Shown here: piece after piece, positions 54,693 through 63,543 of the stretch
Position numbering within the stretch: the stretch's first letter is position 1
Layout of the letters: each line of letters starts with the position of its first letter
DNA from: JAWHTC01 sp032586155
Lineage (GTDB): Bacteria; Pseudomonadota; Alphaproteobacteria; Rhodobacterales; Rhodobacteraceae
Direction: 5' to 3'
Length of the DNA: 64,000 bases
Assembly (NCBI RefSeq): GCF_032586155.1
Contig: NZ_JAWHTC010000001.1
Location: 496,001-560,000, forward strand
The notes under the pieces: model-generated
What the model saw: only the letters and a program-made list of their open reading frames with translations
Told to the model about the DNA's origin: nothing
Database searches by the model: none
Position numbers and translations under genes: made by a program

Positions 54693-55262
54693 TCACAAGC
54701 CTAATGATACTTTGATTTGTTCAGCGCACTGCTGAGGAGATGCGTTTTCCGTGTGAACCTCGAAATCATAAGGCATTTGTTCATGGACTCGCTCATACTG
54801 CCAGCGGGCGAGTCCGGGAACGCGGTCGCCTCGCAGTCGTTCTCTTTCTTCAAGAACGTCGAGCGGCGCAAATACTGCGACTAAGAAGAAATCAAATGGT
54901 CTTAAGAGCTTTCGATACTCCGCAAGGGTCGGGGCATCTCCGGTGTCTGTGTTTCCAAACAGCACGTCATCAACGATCAAGTTGTTTCCGGCCTTGGCCA
55001 TTGCAGCAACGGAGTGGCGCATTCCAGTGAGTGTACGCTCGGCGATCACGCCGGTTTTGGCGATTGTTGAAGCCTTTCCGTTTTCGATGTGCTGTTCAAA
55101 ACTCAATCCCTCTGGATGATTGTGATACCGCTCTGGCATCATCGCCAGAAATGCATCCATCTCGACATGAAGAAACGGCTTAGACACAGTGTTTTGAAGA
55201 GCTTTTGCAATCGAGCTTTTCCCTGAGCTTCCAACGCCATTTAGAAGAACAACCTTAGTCAA
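54693..55262 (-). CDS. Chloramphenicol phosphotransferase-like P-loop protein
   Basis: 189 residues if started at TTG 55262, which has AGG six bases upstream; no ATG fits the conserved start TKVVLLNGVGSSGKSSIAKA. The P-loop, HVEMDAFLAMMPER and VDDVLFGNTDTGD resemble the CPT family, in which the second Asp lies in the substrate site. The C-terminus has LEERERLRGDRVPGLARWQYE. Family members phosphorylate small molecules; the substrate here is unknown and drug resistance should not be assumed. It lies alone, with 232 bases of gap downstream and a short gap upstream. Confidence 0.75.
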   Translation of the reverse strand: MTKVVLLNGVGSSGKSSIAKALQNTVSKPFLHVEMDAFLAMMPERYHNHPEGLSFEQHIENGKASTIAKTGVIAERTLTGMRHSVAAMAKAGNNLIVDDVLFGNTDTGDAPTLAEYRKLLRPFDFFLVAVFAPLDVLEERERLRGDRVPGLARWQYERVHEQMPYDFEVHTENASPQQCAEQIKVSLGL

Positions 55263-55435
55263 TATTAACCTGCCCGATCTGCCTCTTGAGAACAGAGTAG
55301 ATGGAATGGTTTCTTCGGGCAACGGCGGCCAAGTCCGAAGAGCCACCTTTCATTTCCGGAACGGGAACTGGTGGAAAGAGGTAAATCATCCCATTTGCCG
55401 GGCATCAATTCAAAGGAGATGGCGGAGGCTATGGC

Positions 55436-56440
55436 CTAGCGCATCCAGAACCCGGCCTTCTTGATCCGGTTGCGGATCGCCTGTTCGCGCCGCGGCAGGT
55501 CGTTTTGATCGAACATGTCACGCACCTTGCGTCCGCGGCCCTGGTAGACGGTGCGCTTGATCGCATCATACTGCTTAAGCACTTTCTTGATCTTGTTTGG
55601 CGCGGCGACCTCTTCCAGCGCGGCGACCACGTGATCGGCTTCGCGAGCGTACAGCATCGGAAAGAGCCGATAATGGCAGCTTGTCATACCATCGAGATAG
55701 CCCTTGGGCAGGGTGTCGCGGCCTCCGCCCAGCGCGTGGATCACCAAGGGCAGGGCGACCTGGTCAAGCCAGGGATCGAGCTCCTGGCACACCAGTTCCT
55801 CGGGGGCGTCGTCGCGAATGGCCAGCGCGTATTCGAGAAAGCGGTCACCAAAGACACGAGGGCATTCGTAGAAGAAGAACCCGGCGTTGAAATAGAGGTA
55901 GCGCCGCCAGTATTCGTCGGGTTGTTTCAGGTCGAGCGAGCTTTCGAAGTCGAGTCCGAACTTGTCATAGAGCGATTTCCAGATCTGGGTGTAGCCGGGG
56001 CCATAGAGCTCCAGCTTGGGCCAGGTGCCTTCGCGGCGCATCGATGCGGTGGGACGTGAGAAATCGAAAGGTATGTCGGTCAATTCGCCGGTGATCAGCG
56101 TGTCGGTGTCGAAAAACACGAAGGGTTCGCCCTCGGGCAGGGCGGTAAGGCCCTCGATCTTGTTGCCGTAAGGGTATTTCTCACCGAAATGTTTGTTCTC
56201 GAAGGGGACAATTTCCGCCTCAAGCCTTTCAAGCGCCCGGATTACGTCGCTATTGCCGATCCGCGGGTCACGTGACCAGCGCGGGCCTGGCTGGGGCTCG
56301 GCCACAATTAGGCGGCCACTGAAATCAGGGGAAAATTGTCGCAGGGACGCGGCGAAAAGCAGGGCCTCGTATTGCAATCGGCCCGCCTGGCCGACGATCA
56401 TGATGTTGAAGGGTTGGCGTGTGGGGGCGTTTGCGGCCAT
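55436..56440 (-). CDS. GT-A fold glycosyltransferase-like protein of unknown substrate
   Basis: 334 residues. FNIMIVGQAGRLQYEALLFA starts a Rossmann-like half; FVFFDTDTLITGEL (~113) is a D-x-D metal/nucleotide site and YLYFNAGFFFYECPRVFG (~180) an acceptor-side block as in GT8-like enzymes. KTVYQ-type basic residues fill the C-terminus. I know this layout from conserved alphaproteobacterial proteins without assigned function. The gene is flanked by a divergent small gene at 56542. Confidence 0.65.
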   Translation of the reverse strand: MAANAPTRQPFNIMIVGQAGRLQYEALLFAASLRQFSPDFSGRLIVAEPQPGPRWSRDPRIGNSDVIRALERLEAEIVPFENKHFGEKYPYGNKIEGLTALPEGEPFVFFDTDTLITGELTDIPFDFSRPTASMRREGTWPKLELYGPGYTQIWKSLYDKFGLDFESSLDLKQPDEYWRRYLYFNAGFFFYECPRVFGDRFLEYALAIRDDAPEELVCQELDPWLDQVALPLVIHALGGGRDTLPKGYLDGMTSCHYRLFPMLYAREADHVVAALEEVAAPNKIKKVLKQYDAIKRTVYQGRGRKVRDMFDQNDLPRREQAIRNRIKKAGFWMR

Positions 56441-56541
56441 TATTGTCCCTGCCGTTTGCTGCTCGGTGGAAGTATAAAACGGAACGCGCCCGGTGACAAA
56501 GAGGGCGAAACGGATTTTTTTACAAGGAAAGGGGTTATTTC

Positions 56542-57090
56542 ATGTTCGATATTATCCTGATCATGATTGCGCTTGGGCTGGGTGCCGCCGGTGGTGGAGG
56601 ATCATCCACCCAAAGCGCCTCTGTCGCACCGGATACCGCGCCGACAGACAATGGCCTGCTGAGCGGAACGGACGAGGGAACCGCTGAGGCCAGCGCCCCG
56701 GCGGCGGGCAACTACGTGGCCGAGCCGCAAGTGCCCAGCGGCAAGTTTACAACCGCAACCGAGATCAAGCCGATCATGGGGGCGACCAAGGGCAATTGGG
56801 TGGCTGTGCGGGAATATGATGGCAATGACCTAGTGTACTTTACCCATCTGCTGTCGTGGCGTTGTGGCCTTGTGGGGGTAAAGTATTCGATCAATGGCGG
56901 GCCGGTGCAGAACTGGCCGCTTGCCCCTTGTCAGGTGGACACGGCGCAGCCCAACGCGATTCCGACAGATGCGCAGATTTACGCGGTGCATCCGCTGAAA
57001 TCGGTGGAGCGGCTGGATGTGGAGATCATCTATGACGATCTGAGCCGCGATAGCGCCAGTTTTGCGCGAAATCAGGTGTTGATGCCCTGA
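56542..57090 (+). CDS. Conserved hypothetical protein with N-terminal hydrophobic segment
   Basis: 182 residues. An N-terminal hydrophobic stretch (DIILIMIALGLGAAGGGG) could be a lipid-anchor-free membrane or signal segment, then a low-complexity Ala/Thr/Ser linker (~20-55), then a compact domain with TWVAV-like VAVREYDGNDLVYFTHLLSW and a Cys pair (WRCGL, APCQV). No function can be assigned. It ends 19 bases inside the convergent tautomerase-like gene. Confidence 0.75.
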   Translation: MFDIILIMIALGLGAAGGGGSSTQSASVAPDTAPTDNGLLSGTDEGTAEASAPAAGNYVAEPQVPSGKFTTATEIKPIMGATKGNWVAVREYDGNDLVYFTHLLSWRCGLVGVKYSINGGPVQNWPLAPCQVDTAQPNAIPTDAQIYAVHPLKSVERLDVEIIYDDLSRDSASFARNQVLMP

Positions 57091-57416
57091 GATGGCGAAT
57101 GCGCGGTGGTGACGTAGTTGTCATCCGAATACTGGATGCCGAGGGACAGGAAGCAGGGCTGCGCCAGGTGCTGGCGCAGCCCTGCCTCGAGGTCATGTAA
57201 GAGTGCCTTGGTGAAGACAGCGTCGCGATGTGGCTTGGTCAGCAGCGAGACGCTCAGCAGGCAATGGCTGTGATGAAAGATATCCGCGGGATAGGCCCGG
57301 CCCTTGCATTCGCCCGATCCCGCATCATGGCGCAGGATGATCTGTTCGATCTCGCGCAGGAGTGCCTTGGCATCGAGGTTCAGATCGCTTGAGTATCTCA
57401 GTTCGGAATGAGGCAT
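57072..57416 (-). CDS. 5-carboxymethyl-2-hydroxymuconate isomerase-like tautomerase
   Basis: 114 residues from ATG 57416, giving MPHSELRYSSDLNLDAKALL with Pro right after Met, the catalytic base position of the tautomerase superfamily. GRAYPADIFHHSHCLLSVSL and the C-terminal SLGIQYSDDNYVTT fit the CHMI family. CHMI acts in homoprotocatechuate degradation; other genes of that path are not visible, so the substrate is uncertain. It overlaps the convergent gene at 56542 by 19 bases. Confidence 0.75.
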   Translation of the reverse strand: MPHSELRYSSDLNLDAKALLREIEQIILRHDAGSGECKGRAYPADIFHHSHCLLSVSLLTKPHRDAVFTKALLHDLEAGLRQHLAQPCFLSLGIQYSDDNYVTTAHSPSQGINT

Positions 57417-57498
57417 GGGTTCGCGCTTCCACGGTGGGTCGGTTGAGACCTGTTCTGGCATGCAGTTGGGGGAATCCCAAGCGATTTGCGGCCCGCGC

Positions 57499-57942
57499 CT
57501 AACGGAAAGTCACCAGGTAGACGCCGGCGATCACCAGTGCCGCCCCGGTGGCCTTGCCGAGCGTCATCGCACTTGCGGGCACACCAAACAAGCCGAAATA
57601 GCCGAATGCCATGCCCGCCAGCACCTGCCCCGACACCAGCAGAACGAAAAACGCGCCGATTCCGATCTTGGGGATCAGGAAGCTTGAGCCGATGATCATG
57701 CCGGCACTCATGACCCCGGCAGTTAGCAGCCAGAACGGCAGGGAGGTGATTTTCTGAAATTGTTCGGCGCGACTGCCGGTAGCGAATGCGATGACGATTG
57801 ACGCGATCAGCGCTATTGCAAAGAACGGGACATTGGCCATGGGGGCCGAGCCGAGGATCCTTGCCGTCTGTGAAATCATCGGAAGATAAATCGAAATAAT
57901 TGCGCCCATGAACAACGCCAATCCGATCAGGTGCATGGCCAT
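57499..57942 (-). CDS. DMT-type membrane transporter, YdcZ/DUF606 family
   Basis: 147 residues from ATG 57942 behind a strong GGGAGGAAATT ribosome site; a second ATG at 57936 follows. Four to five membrane segments (LIGLALFMGAIISIYLPMI, FFAIALIASIVIAFATG, FWLLTAGVMSAGMIIGSSF, FFVLLVSGQVLAGMAFGYFG, LGKATGAALVIAGVYLV). The single-copy 4-5 helix arrangement of the YdcZ half-transporters fits. Substrate unknown. Confidence 0.85.
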   Translation of the reverse strand: MAMHLIGLALFMGAIISIYLPMISQTARILGSAPMANVPFFAIALIASIVIAFATGSRAEQFQKITSLPFWLLTAGVMSAGMIIGSSFLIPKIGIGAFFVLLVSGQVLAGMAFGYFGLFGVPASAMTLGKATGAALVIAGVYLVTFR

Positions 57943-58217
57943 AATTTCCTCCCCAGTCGTAAACCTATGATCCGGCACCATAGCATTGGTGGGTAAGAAA
58001 ATCTAAAGCGCTCCGGCGACAGGTGGCCGGTTTAGCCTTGCGCTTGTTTGGAAAAACTGTCGGGACAAGCCGCCGCCGATGAGGCCGTAGCGCCCCGAAG
58101 TTGCCGATACGAGCGTCGCCCCGAATGCGTGAGGCGACCCGAACTCACCACAAAATGGAACCGCCGAGGGCGCAGCGTCTGGTTGCAGGAGCTCTTGGCG
58201 AAGCAAAGGACGAACGT
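57943..58217. other. Intergenic region before broken methyltransferase
   Basis: 275 bases without a convincing gene. It contains a stretch (about 58095-58200) with CGTGAGGCGACCC-GAA that resembles the region 54640-54680, part of a dispersed degenerate repeat. The YdcZ promoter must lie at its left end. Confidence 0.6.
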
Positions 58218-59515
58218 ATGACGTACCAAGTCTAATATATCGCGATCCGTGATCTCAAGCCCTGGGACCGGAATGCCCGGACCCATTCGAAGAAACAGGT
58301 CCGCCAGATTGCGGACAGTATCGAGAGTTTCGGGTTCACCAACCCGGTGCTGATTGATGAGCATCGAACAATCCCTGCCGGGCATGGCCGGGTGGAGGGG
58401 CAAAGCTTCTGGGCATGACCGAGGTGCCATGCCTGCGGCTGGACTATATGAGCGAGGACGAGAAACGGGCATACGTGCTGGCGGACAACAAACTGGCGCT
58501 GAATGTCGGCTGGGACGAGGACCTGTTGGCAGCCGAACTCGGGGCGCTGATGTCGGCCGATCTCGAGTTTGACGTCTCGGTGACTGGGTTCTCTATCCCC
58601 GAGATCGATGGATTGATGGACGCGGTGGCACCGGAAGACCCGGGAGATCCCGAAGACGACGTGGTTCCGGACCTGGCGCTGGCGCGGGTGCAGCCTGGTG
58701 GTATCTGGCAGCTGGGCCGGCATCGCCTGGTTTGCGGCGATGCGCTGGACGCGGATGTGATTGTCGCCCTGATGGAAGATGCTGAGGCCCGGATGGTGTT
58801 TAGCGATCCGCCCTACAATGTGGCGATCGACGGCCATGTCGGTAACTCGGGCAAGATCCAGCACCGTGAGTTTACCATGGCCTCGGGCGAGATGAGCCGA
58901 CAGGAGTTCACCACCTTCCTGGGAACCGCGTTCCGCAACCTCGCTGATCACAGCACCGATGGCTCAATCCACTTCATCTGCATGGGTTGGTGGCACATGT
59001 CAGAGATGCTGGCGGCTGGGCAGGGCGTCTATGACGGGATGAAGAACCTGAATGTCTGGGCCAAGGACAATAGCGGAATGGGAACGTTTTATCGCTCACG
59101 CCGCGAGCTGACCTTCGTGTTCAGGAAGGGCAGGGCGCCGCATCTCAACAATTTCGAACTCGGTCAGCTTGGGCGTTACCGCACCAACGTCTGGGAGTAT
59201 CGCGGGGCCAGCAGTCGCCACGGTAATCGCATGGAAGAACTGGCACTGCACCCGACAGTGAAGCCGGTGCAAATGATCGCGGGTGCCATCCGGGATGTGT
59301 CTGCCCGCGGTGACATTGTGCTCGGTATCTTCGGTGGCTCCGGTTCAACGCTGATCGCCGCTGAGAAGACCGGGCGGCGTGGGTACCTCTGTGAGCTTGA
59401 CCCGATCTATTGCGATCGCATTCTGGCGCGGTGGGAAAGCTTCGCGAAGGACGAGGCCGAGCAGTTGGTCTGCTGTTGGCCGCAAGAGGTTCAAGTGCAG
59501 GAGGCCGAGAAATGA
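58218..59515 (+). pseudogene. ParB-domain DNA methyltransferase, 5' part broken
   Basis: The intact part, from 58415, encodes a beta-class adenine/cytosine methyltransferase: FSDPPYNVAIDG (motif IV), then GIFGGSGSTLIAAEKTGRRG (motif I). The N-terminal ParB-like domain lies upstream in the normal order, starting at ATG 58218 (MTYQV) but two breaks occur: a TAA codon at 58233 before YIAIRDLKPWDRN, and a frameshift in a run of four Gs at 58397-58400 (AGHGRVEG then FWA and stop), where one extra G would restore KLLGMTEVP. So the full gene is dead or the assembly has errors. A shortened protein from ATG 58415 (366 residues), without a good ribosome site, remains possible. It is coupled (ATGA) to the DUF5681 gene. 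Confidence 0.8.
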
Positions 59516-60222
59516 GCGAGAGCGACAAGAAGACCAGCAGAGCTCTGGTCGCCAGGCCCGGCTATGAGGTCGGTTACAGCAAGCCCCCAGCACACAGCCG
59601 GTTCAAGCCCGGCCAGTCTGGCAATCCCTGCGGCCGCCCCAAGGGTGCAAAGAACAAGCGGCCGGCGCTGAATGAGGAACGTCTCAAGGACATCATTCTG
59701 GATGAGGCCTATCGCGAGATCTCGGTGCGTGACGGCAACCGGAATGCCACCGTGCCGATGGCACAGGCGGTGATCCGCGCGATGTCGGTGAAGGCCGCCA
59801 AGGGAGATCATCGTTCGCAGCGTTTCTTTGCCGAGCTACTGGCATCAACCGAAAGAGCCAACCGAACCCTGCATGACCAGTGGCTCAACACGGCGATGGA
59901 CTACAAGATCGAATGGGAGCGGGAGTTGCGGCGGCGCGAGGCCCTGGGGATCACCGACTTGCCGGAACCCTTGCCGCATCCTGACCACGTCAAGATCGAC
60001 TTCAGGGCCGGGACTGCCTGCATCATGGGACCGATGTCGCCGGAAGAAAAAGCCGAATGGGATGATCTGGCGCGGACCAAGCAGGTTCTTGAAGAAAAAA
60101 TCGGTGACCTGACCGAGGTTCTGGCGGCCGAGGAAGACGAAGATGAGCGCGCGGACATCCAGCGGCACATCCGACTTGGTCAGGAAAGCCTGGATCTCAT
60201 CAAAAAGGTCATTCCGGATTGA
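59512..60222 (+). CDS. DUF5681-domain protein
   Basis: 236 residues from ATG 59512, overlapping the methyltransferase stop (ATGA). The N-terminal block PAHSRFKPGQSGNPCGRPKG is the DUF5681 signature; a helical acidic tail (EEKIGDLTEVLAAEEDEDER) follows. Such proteins often sit beside ParB-methyltransferases in phage- or island-type modules of alphaproteobacteria, role unknown. No domain suggests nuclease activity. Confidence 0.85.
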   Translation: MSESDKKTSRALVARPGYEVGYSKPPAHSRFKPGQSGNPCGRPKGAKNKRPALNEERLKDIILDEAYREISVRDGNRNATVPMAQAVIRAMSVKAAKGDHRSQRFFAELLASTERANRTLHDQWLNTAMDYKIEWERELRRREALGITDLPEPLPHPDHVKIDFRAGTACIMGPMSPEEKAEWDDLARTKQVLEEKIGDLTEVLAAEEDEDERADIQRHIRLGQESLDLIKKVIPD

Positions 60223-60634
60223 TATCTGGGAGATTGTGCAGAAACAGAAGGCGGCGGTTCCTTAGACCTCCGCCTTCAGTGTGATCTACAGTATGATGTG
60301 GTCGTTGGGCGCGAGCTTTTGGAAACAAACAAAGGCGGCTTTTGCCCCAAACCGGTCATTTGAAAATGTTGCAGCGAAAGCCCGGTTTGAGCCCATAGTT
60401 CAGGATGCTGCGGAACACATGAATTAGTAAGATTGGCGGACTGCGGACATTCTCTGCAGGTGCAAAATAAGCCTACGCAAAAATGGAAGGCAGCCATTTA
60501 GGCCGAAGAACGTCGCCCTGAGGTCCATGGCCGTTGCTATTGGTTTTCCAACCGCATTGACGCAGATCATAACTGCCCCGCATTGGGTACCTTAGGTTTA
60601 ATGCCGATCATGGCGCATAGAAAGGCTCGACTAC
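60223..60634. other. 412-base gap with terminator and dispersed repeat
   Basis: No gene seen. The left end holds the hairpin at 60247-60277; the middle (60320-60410) has repeat-like sequence (AAGGCGGCTTTTGCC and GCAGCGAAAGCCCGGTTTGA, the latter up to GCC) related to sites at 54630 and 63172. The right end is the leader of the next gene. Confidence 0.65.
60247..60277 (+). terminator. Hairpin after DUF5681 gene
   Basis: GAAGGCGG ... CCGCCTTC, 8-base stem with a 15-base loop, 24 bases after the stop. The T-tract is poor. Confidence 0.55.
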
Positions 60635-62275
60635 ATGTCGCGTATTATCGGATTCGTCTTATTCCTGATCTCATTCGGCGCCCCTGCTGCAGTGGCACAG
60701 CAACAGATATCCGCTGGAGACTTTGGCGGTGCCTGTATTGGGCCGGAGCGAACATGCAACGAAGGTGTTTGCGGACCCTTAGTGCTTTGTGTGTCCTGCG
60801 GGTTGGCGGGCCAACCGGTCTGCATCGGCTCGAACGGCCGCCCCTATTGTACCTTTCCGACCTACGGCTATCGCCCGATGGAAATTGGTGGGCGCCTTCA
60901 GTATTGTCTGACCGTCGATACCGAAGATTGCGGCCAGATTGGCCTGCCCGCCTGCGACAACGGTGATGCGCCATTTTGCCGCCAGGGTGTCCCGATGCAA
61001 GTGATGGGGCGCGGCACCTTTTGTCAGGCTTGTGGCGATTTTGGGCAAGCCTGTTGCCCGGACACAGCCTACCCCTGTGATTATGGGACCTGCCAGAACA
61101 ACATCTGTCTGCCGGACACCAATGGCCGAGGGCAAGTCGGCGCGCTTTCACCCACATCGCGAGGCAGTCAACCAAGTCCGGCTGAGATTCGTTCGGCGTT
61201 GGACGACTGCCGACTGGCCGATGCGCGTGCCTTGCTGGCCGCTTTGCCAAACGAATCCCCCGAATTTGACGATCTGGCCGCTAGCGTCTCCCGCGCCATT
61301 CGACGTGAAAACGATGTACGCATTCTTTATGACGATGCTCAAGCCAAGGTGTCTGAGGCCCGTGTACACCTTCAGGCTGACCGCATCGAAGAGGCCGCCT
61401 TGGCCTTTGCATTGACGGAAAACCTTCTGAAAGAAGCGCAGCGTACGTCCACTTGCCCGCTGACCATCGCGACGATAGAGGAGGCAATTGCGATTAACAG
61501 CCGCAATGGGGCCAAAACCTTTGCTGCGATTGATTTGCGGCTCGCCGCCGACCACATCAGCTTTTGCAACTTCGATCAGGCTGGAGACCTGCTTGAGGCC
61601 TTGCCAACAAATGAACCAGGCAAGGCCGCCTTGCAGGCACAGTTAGACGCAGCACTGGACCGCGAAAGCCGTGTGATCGAGATGTATCGTGCTGCGCAAA
61701 ATCTAAATTCTCTTGGAAAGACACGCATGACCGACAATGATTTTGCGGGCGCTGCCGACCTCTTTGCCGAGGCCCGCGAAGGGTTTCTCAAGGCGCGGCA
61801 ACTGACCGAATGCCTCGAACACCGTGAAGTCATAACCGAAGCAATCGCCGTCACAGGGCGCAATCTGGACAGAGCGCAGACCAGATCGAATTCGACAGAT
61901 TTTAGTCTTCCTGATCGCTACACGCCAGCGACAGATGTACCCAAATCTCGTGCCGATCCGACGCTCGTCGACAACCACCCCTGCCTAGATCCGTCAGCTA
62001 AGCGTGACGCTTATGTGAAGGGCTATTCTGGAATGGGCGGCGGTGGAAGCTCCTTTGATCTTAAGGGGCGATTCATCTGCGGCTTCAATGGCAGTTTCAC
62101 GATGCTATCGGACGGTATGTTGATCGGCTATGTCTGCACGAGAGACGGACAGAGGTACAGCAGTTGCGAGGTGGATTGGGCCGAAACTATCAGCTCGGAG
62201 GGGGCCGTACATGACGGATACGTCTACCGCTACCGCGATAATTCAAGCTGGATCGTGGTGCATGCGGATGACTAA
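60635..62275 (+). CDS. Secreted Cys-rich, helical-repeat protein
   Basis: 546 residues from ATG 60635. A signal peptide (MSRIIGFVLFLISFGAPAAV, cut near AVA-QQQ) leads into a ~130-residue region with 18 cysteines (spacing irregular, ~C30 to C165), probably disulfide-bonded. A middle part (~175-410) is helical and TPR-like (RLADARALLAALPNESPEF, AAKTFAAIDLRLAADHIS-like repeats), and the last ~110 residues contain GYSGMGGGGSSFDLKG and four Cys. No family recognised. It overlaps the next gene's start, so the two are co-expressed. Base composition seems more AT-rich than the core genes, in line with recent transfer. Confidence 0.8.
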   Translation: MSRIIGFVLFLISFGAPAAVAQQQISAGDFGGACIGPERTCNEGVCGPLVLCVSCGLAGQPVCIGSNGRPYCTFPTYGYRPMEIGGRLQYCLTVDTEDCGQIGLPACDNGDAPFCRQGVPMQVMGRGTFCQACGDFGQACCPDTAYPCDYGTCQNNICLPDTNGRGQVGALSPTSRGSQPSPAEIRSALDDCRLADARALLAALPNESPEFDDLAASVSRAIRRENDVRILYDDAQAKVSEARVHLQADRIEEAALAFALTENLLKEAQRTSTCPLTIATIEEAIAINSRNGAKTFAAIDLRLAADHISFCNFDQAGDLLEALPTNEPGKAALQAQLDAALDRESRVIEMYRAAQNLNSLGKTRMTDNDFAGAADLFAEAREGFLKARQLTECLEHREVITEAIAVTGRNLDRAQTRSNSTDFSLPDRYTPATDVPKSRADPTLVDNHPCLDPSAKRDAYVKGYSGMGGGGSSFDLKGRFICGFNGSFTMLSDGMLIGYVCTRDGQRYSSCEVDWAETISSEGAVHDGYVYRYRDNSSWIVVHADD

Positions 62276-62924
62276 GGCTTTAGCGCTGGCGGCGTTTCTG
62301 ATAGCAGCTGCGCCCGTTGCACGGGCGGAAATCTGCGCCTATCTTGGAGCCACCGAAAATTTCAACCAGATTGATTATTGCGTCAGTTCGATGCTCACGT
62401 CTCAGGGCAGTAGTACATATGGGCCGGACAATCTGTTCGACTTCAGCGACGCGAGCGCGTGGTGCGAAGGCGTACGCGGCCCGGGTATCGGAGAATTGGT
62501 TTCGCTGCGCATCGACAATGGCGGTCCGTTCCGGCGGTTCCTGATAGAAAACGGCTACGGGAAGTCCAGCGATACGTTTACGCGCAACGCCCGCCCCCGA
62601 ACTATCGAGATTCGCACAAATACTGGGGTGCGATTCCGGCATGTACTTGAAGACACGAGCTTCGAACAAATGGTGTTTCTTCCCCGGCCCGATACCTACG
62701 AAACGCTGCAAATCCGTGTCATCGATGCTTATCCTGGCACCCTCTACCAAGATTTGTGCATCAGTACGATCCTCGTAGATTTCGACTATGAAAAATACTT
62801 GGAATACAAGGAAGATACGGTCCCGTCCGCCGCGGCCCCTCCAACCGTTGATCACAACTCTTCGCCCGATCCGACCCTACCCGCGCCGGCAATTGAAGAT
62901 CTACCGGCCCTGCCATCGCTGTGA
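62262..62924 (+). CDS. Secreted protein with NADase-type glycan-binding (discoidin-like) domain
   Basis: 220 residues from ATG 62262, or 62268; the start lies inside the preceding gene (overlap about 14 bases). Signal peptide MTKALALAAFLIAAAPVARA. The domain YGPDNLFDFSDASAWCEGV then GPGIGELVSLRIDNG resembles the F5/8-type glycan-binding fold attached to NADase-type translocation proteins. The C-terminal ~40 residues are Pro/Asp-rich. Two Cys (EICAYLG, YCVSS) may pair. With the gene before it, it forms a two-gene secreted unit of unknown function. Confidence 0.72.
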   Translation: MRMTKALALAAFLIAAAPVARAEICAYLGATENFNQIDYCVSSMLTSQGSSTYGPDNLFDFSDASAWCEGVRGPGIGELVSLRIDNGGPFRRFLIENGYGKSSDTFTRNARPRTIEIRTNTGVRFRHVLEDTSFEQMVFLPRPDTYETLQIRVIDAYPGTLYQDLCISTILVDFDYEKYLEYKEDTVPSAAAPPTVDHNSSPDPTLPAPAIEDLPALPSL

Positions 62925-63213
62925 TCTTGGCTGTCAACTAAGCGTTTGATGACAACCTATTAAACGGTGACGTCCTGTGTCCCGTCTGGTTGGATGAACT
63001 AACGGCTGGTTTGGTGAGGCTCCGCCGCAGCACCAAGACATCTGACGGAGGTCAGCAATGGGCCGCGAGCGACGCCAAAGCCCAGGGTGCGCGCGAGGAT
63101 GCCGCTGCACCGCCGCATGTCGGCTTCGAGCCCATTATGCCAAATTCTGAACCAATCATGCCTAACCACACAAGGCGGCTTTTGCCAAGTAACATACCTC
63201 CGAGCCACGAGAC
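62925..63213. other. Intergenic region between secreted pair and SMR gene
   Basis: 289 bases without a reliable gene. The right part (63115-63190) repeats elements seen near 60330-60400: CGGCTTCGAGCCC and AAGGCGGCTTTTGCC, the latter identical to 60332-60346. It lies between convergent genes. Confidence 0.6.
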
Positions 63214-63543
63214 CTAACCACTCGCTGACGATGACAAGGCATTTAGCACAATCACTCCAGCAAGGATCAGACCAATCCCGAGATAGGCAAACCCATCAAG
63301 CGTCTGGCCGAATGCAATAGCACCCAAAAGCGTAACGCCTGCAATTCCACCCCCGGCCCAGACCGAATAAGCAATCCCAACCGGCATGGATCGAACCACA
63401 AGTGACATAACGTAGAAGGCCACTCCAAAGCAGATGAGCGTTAAGCCCGAATAGCTTAGCTTGGTGAACCCGTCCGAAAGCTTGAGCGTCGCAGTTGCGA
63501 GAATTTCAACTGCGATTCCAAATGATAACAGTATCCAGTGCAT
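63214..63543 (-). CDS. SMR-family multidrug efflux protein (EmrE/QacE type)
   Basis: 109 residues from ATG 63543, seven bases after AGGAGG; ATG 63549 is too close to that site. Four membrane segments. The first has the essential Glu in WILLSFGIAVEILATATLKL, as EmrE Glu14. WAGGGIAGVTLLGAIAFGQ is the third-helix family motif. It likely exports cationic compounds by proton exchange, possibly quaternary ammonium or guanidinium. An upstream imperfect hairpin at 63581-63604 could be regulatory. Confidence 0.9.
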   Translation of the reverse strand: MHWILLSFGIAVEILATATLKLSDGFTKLSYSGLTLICFGVAFYVMSLVVRSMPVGIAYSVWAGGGIAGVTLLGAIAFGQTLDGFAYLGIGLILAGVIVLNALSSSASG

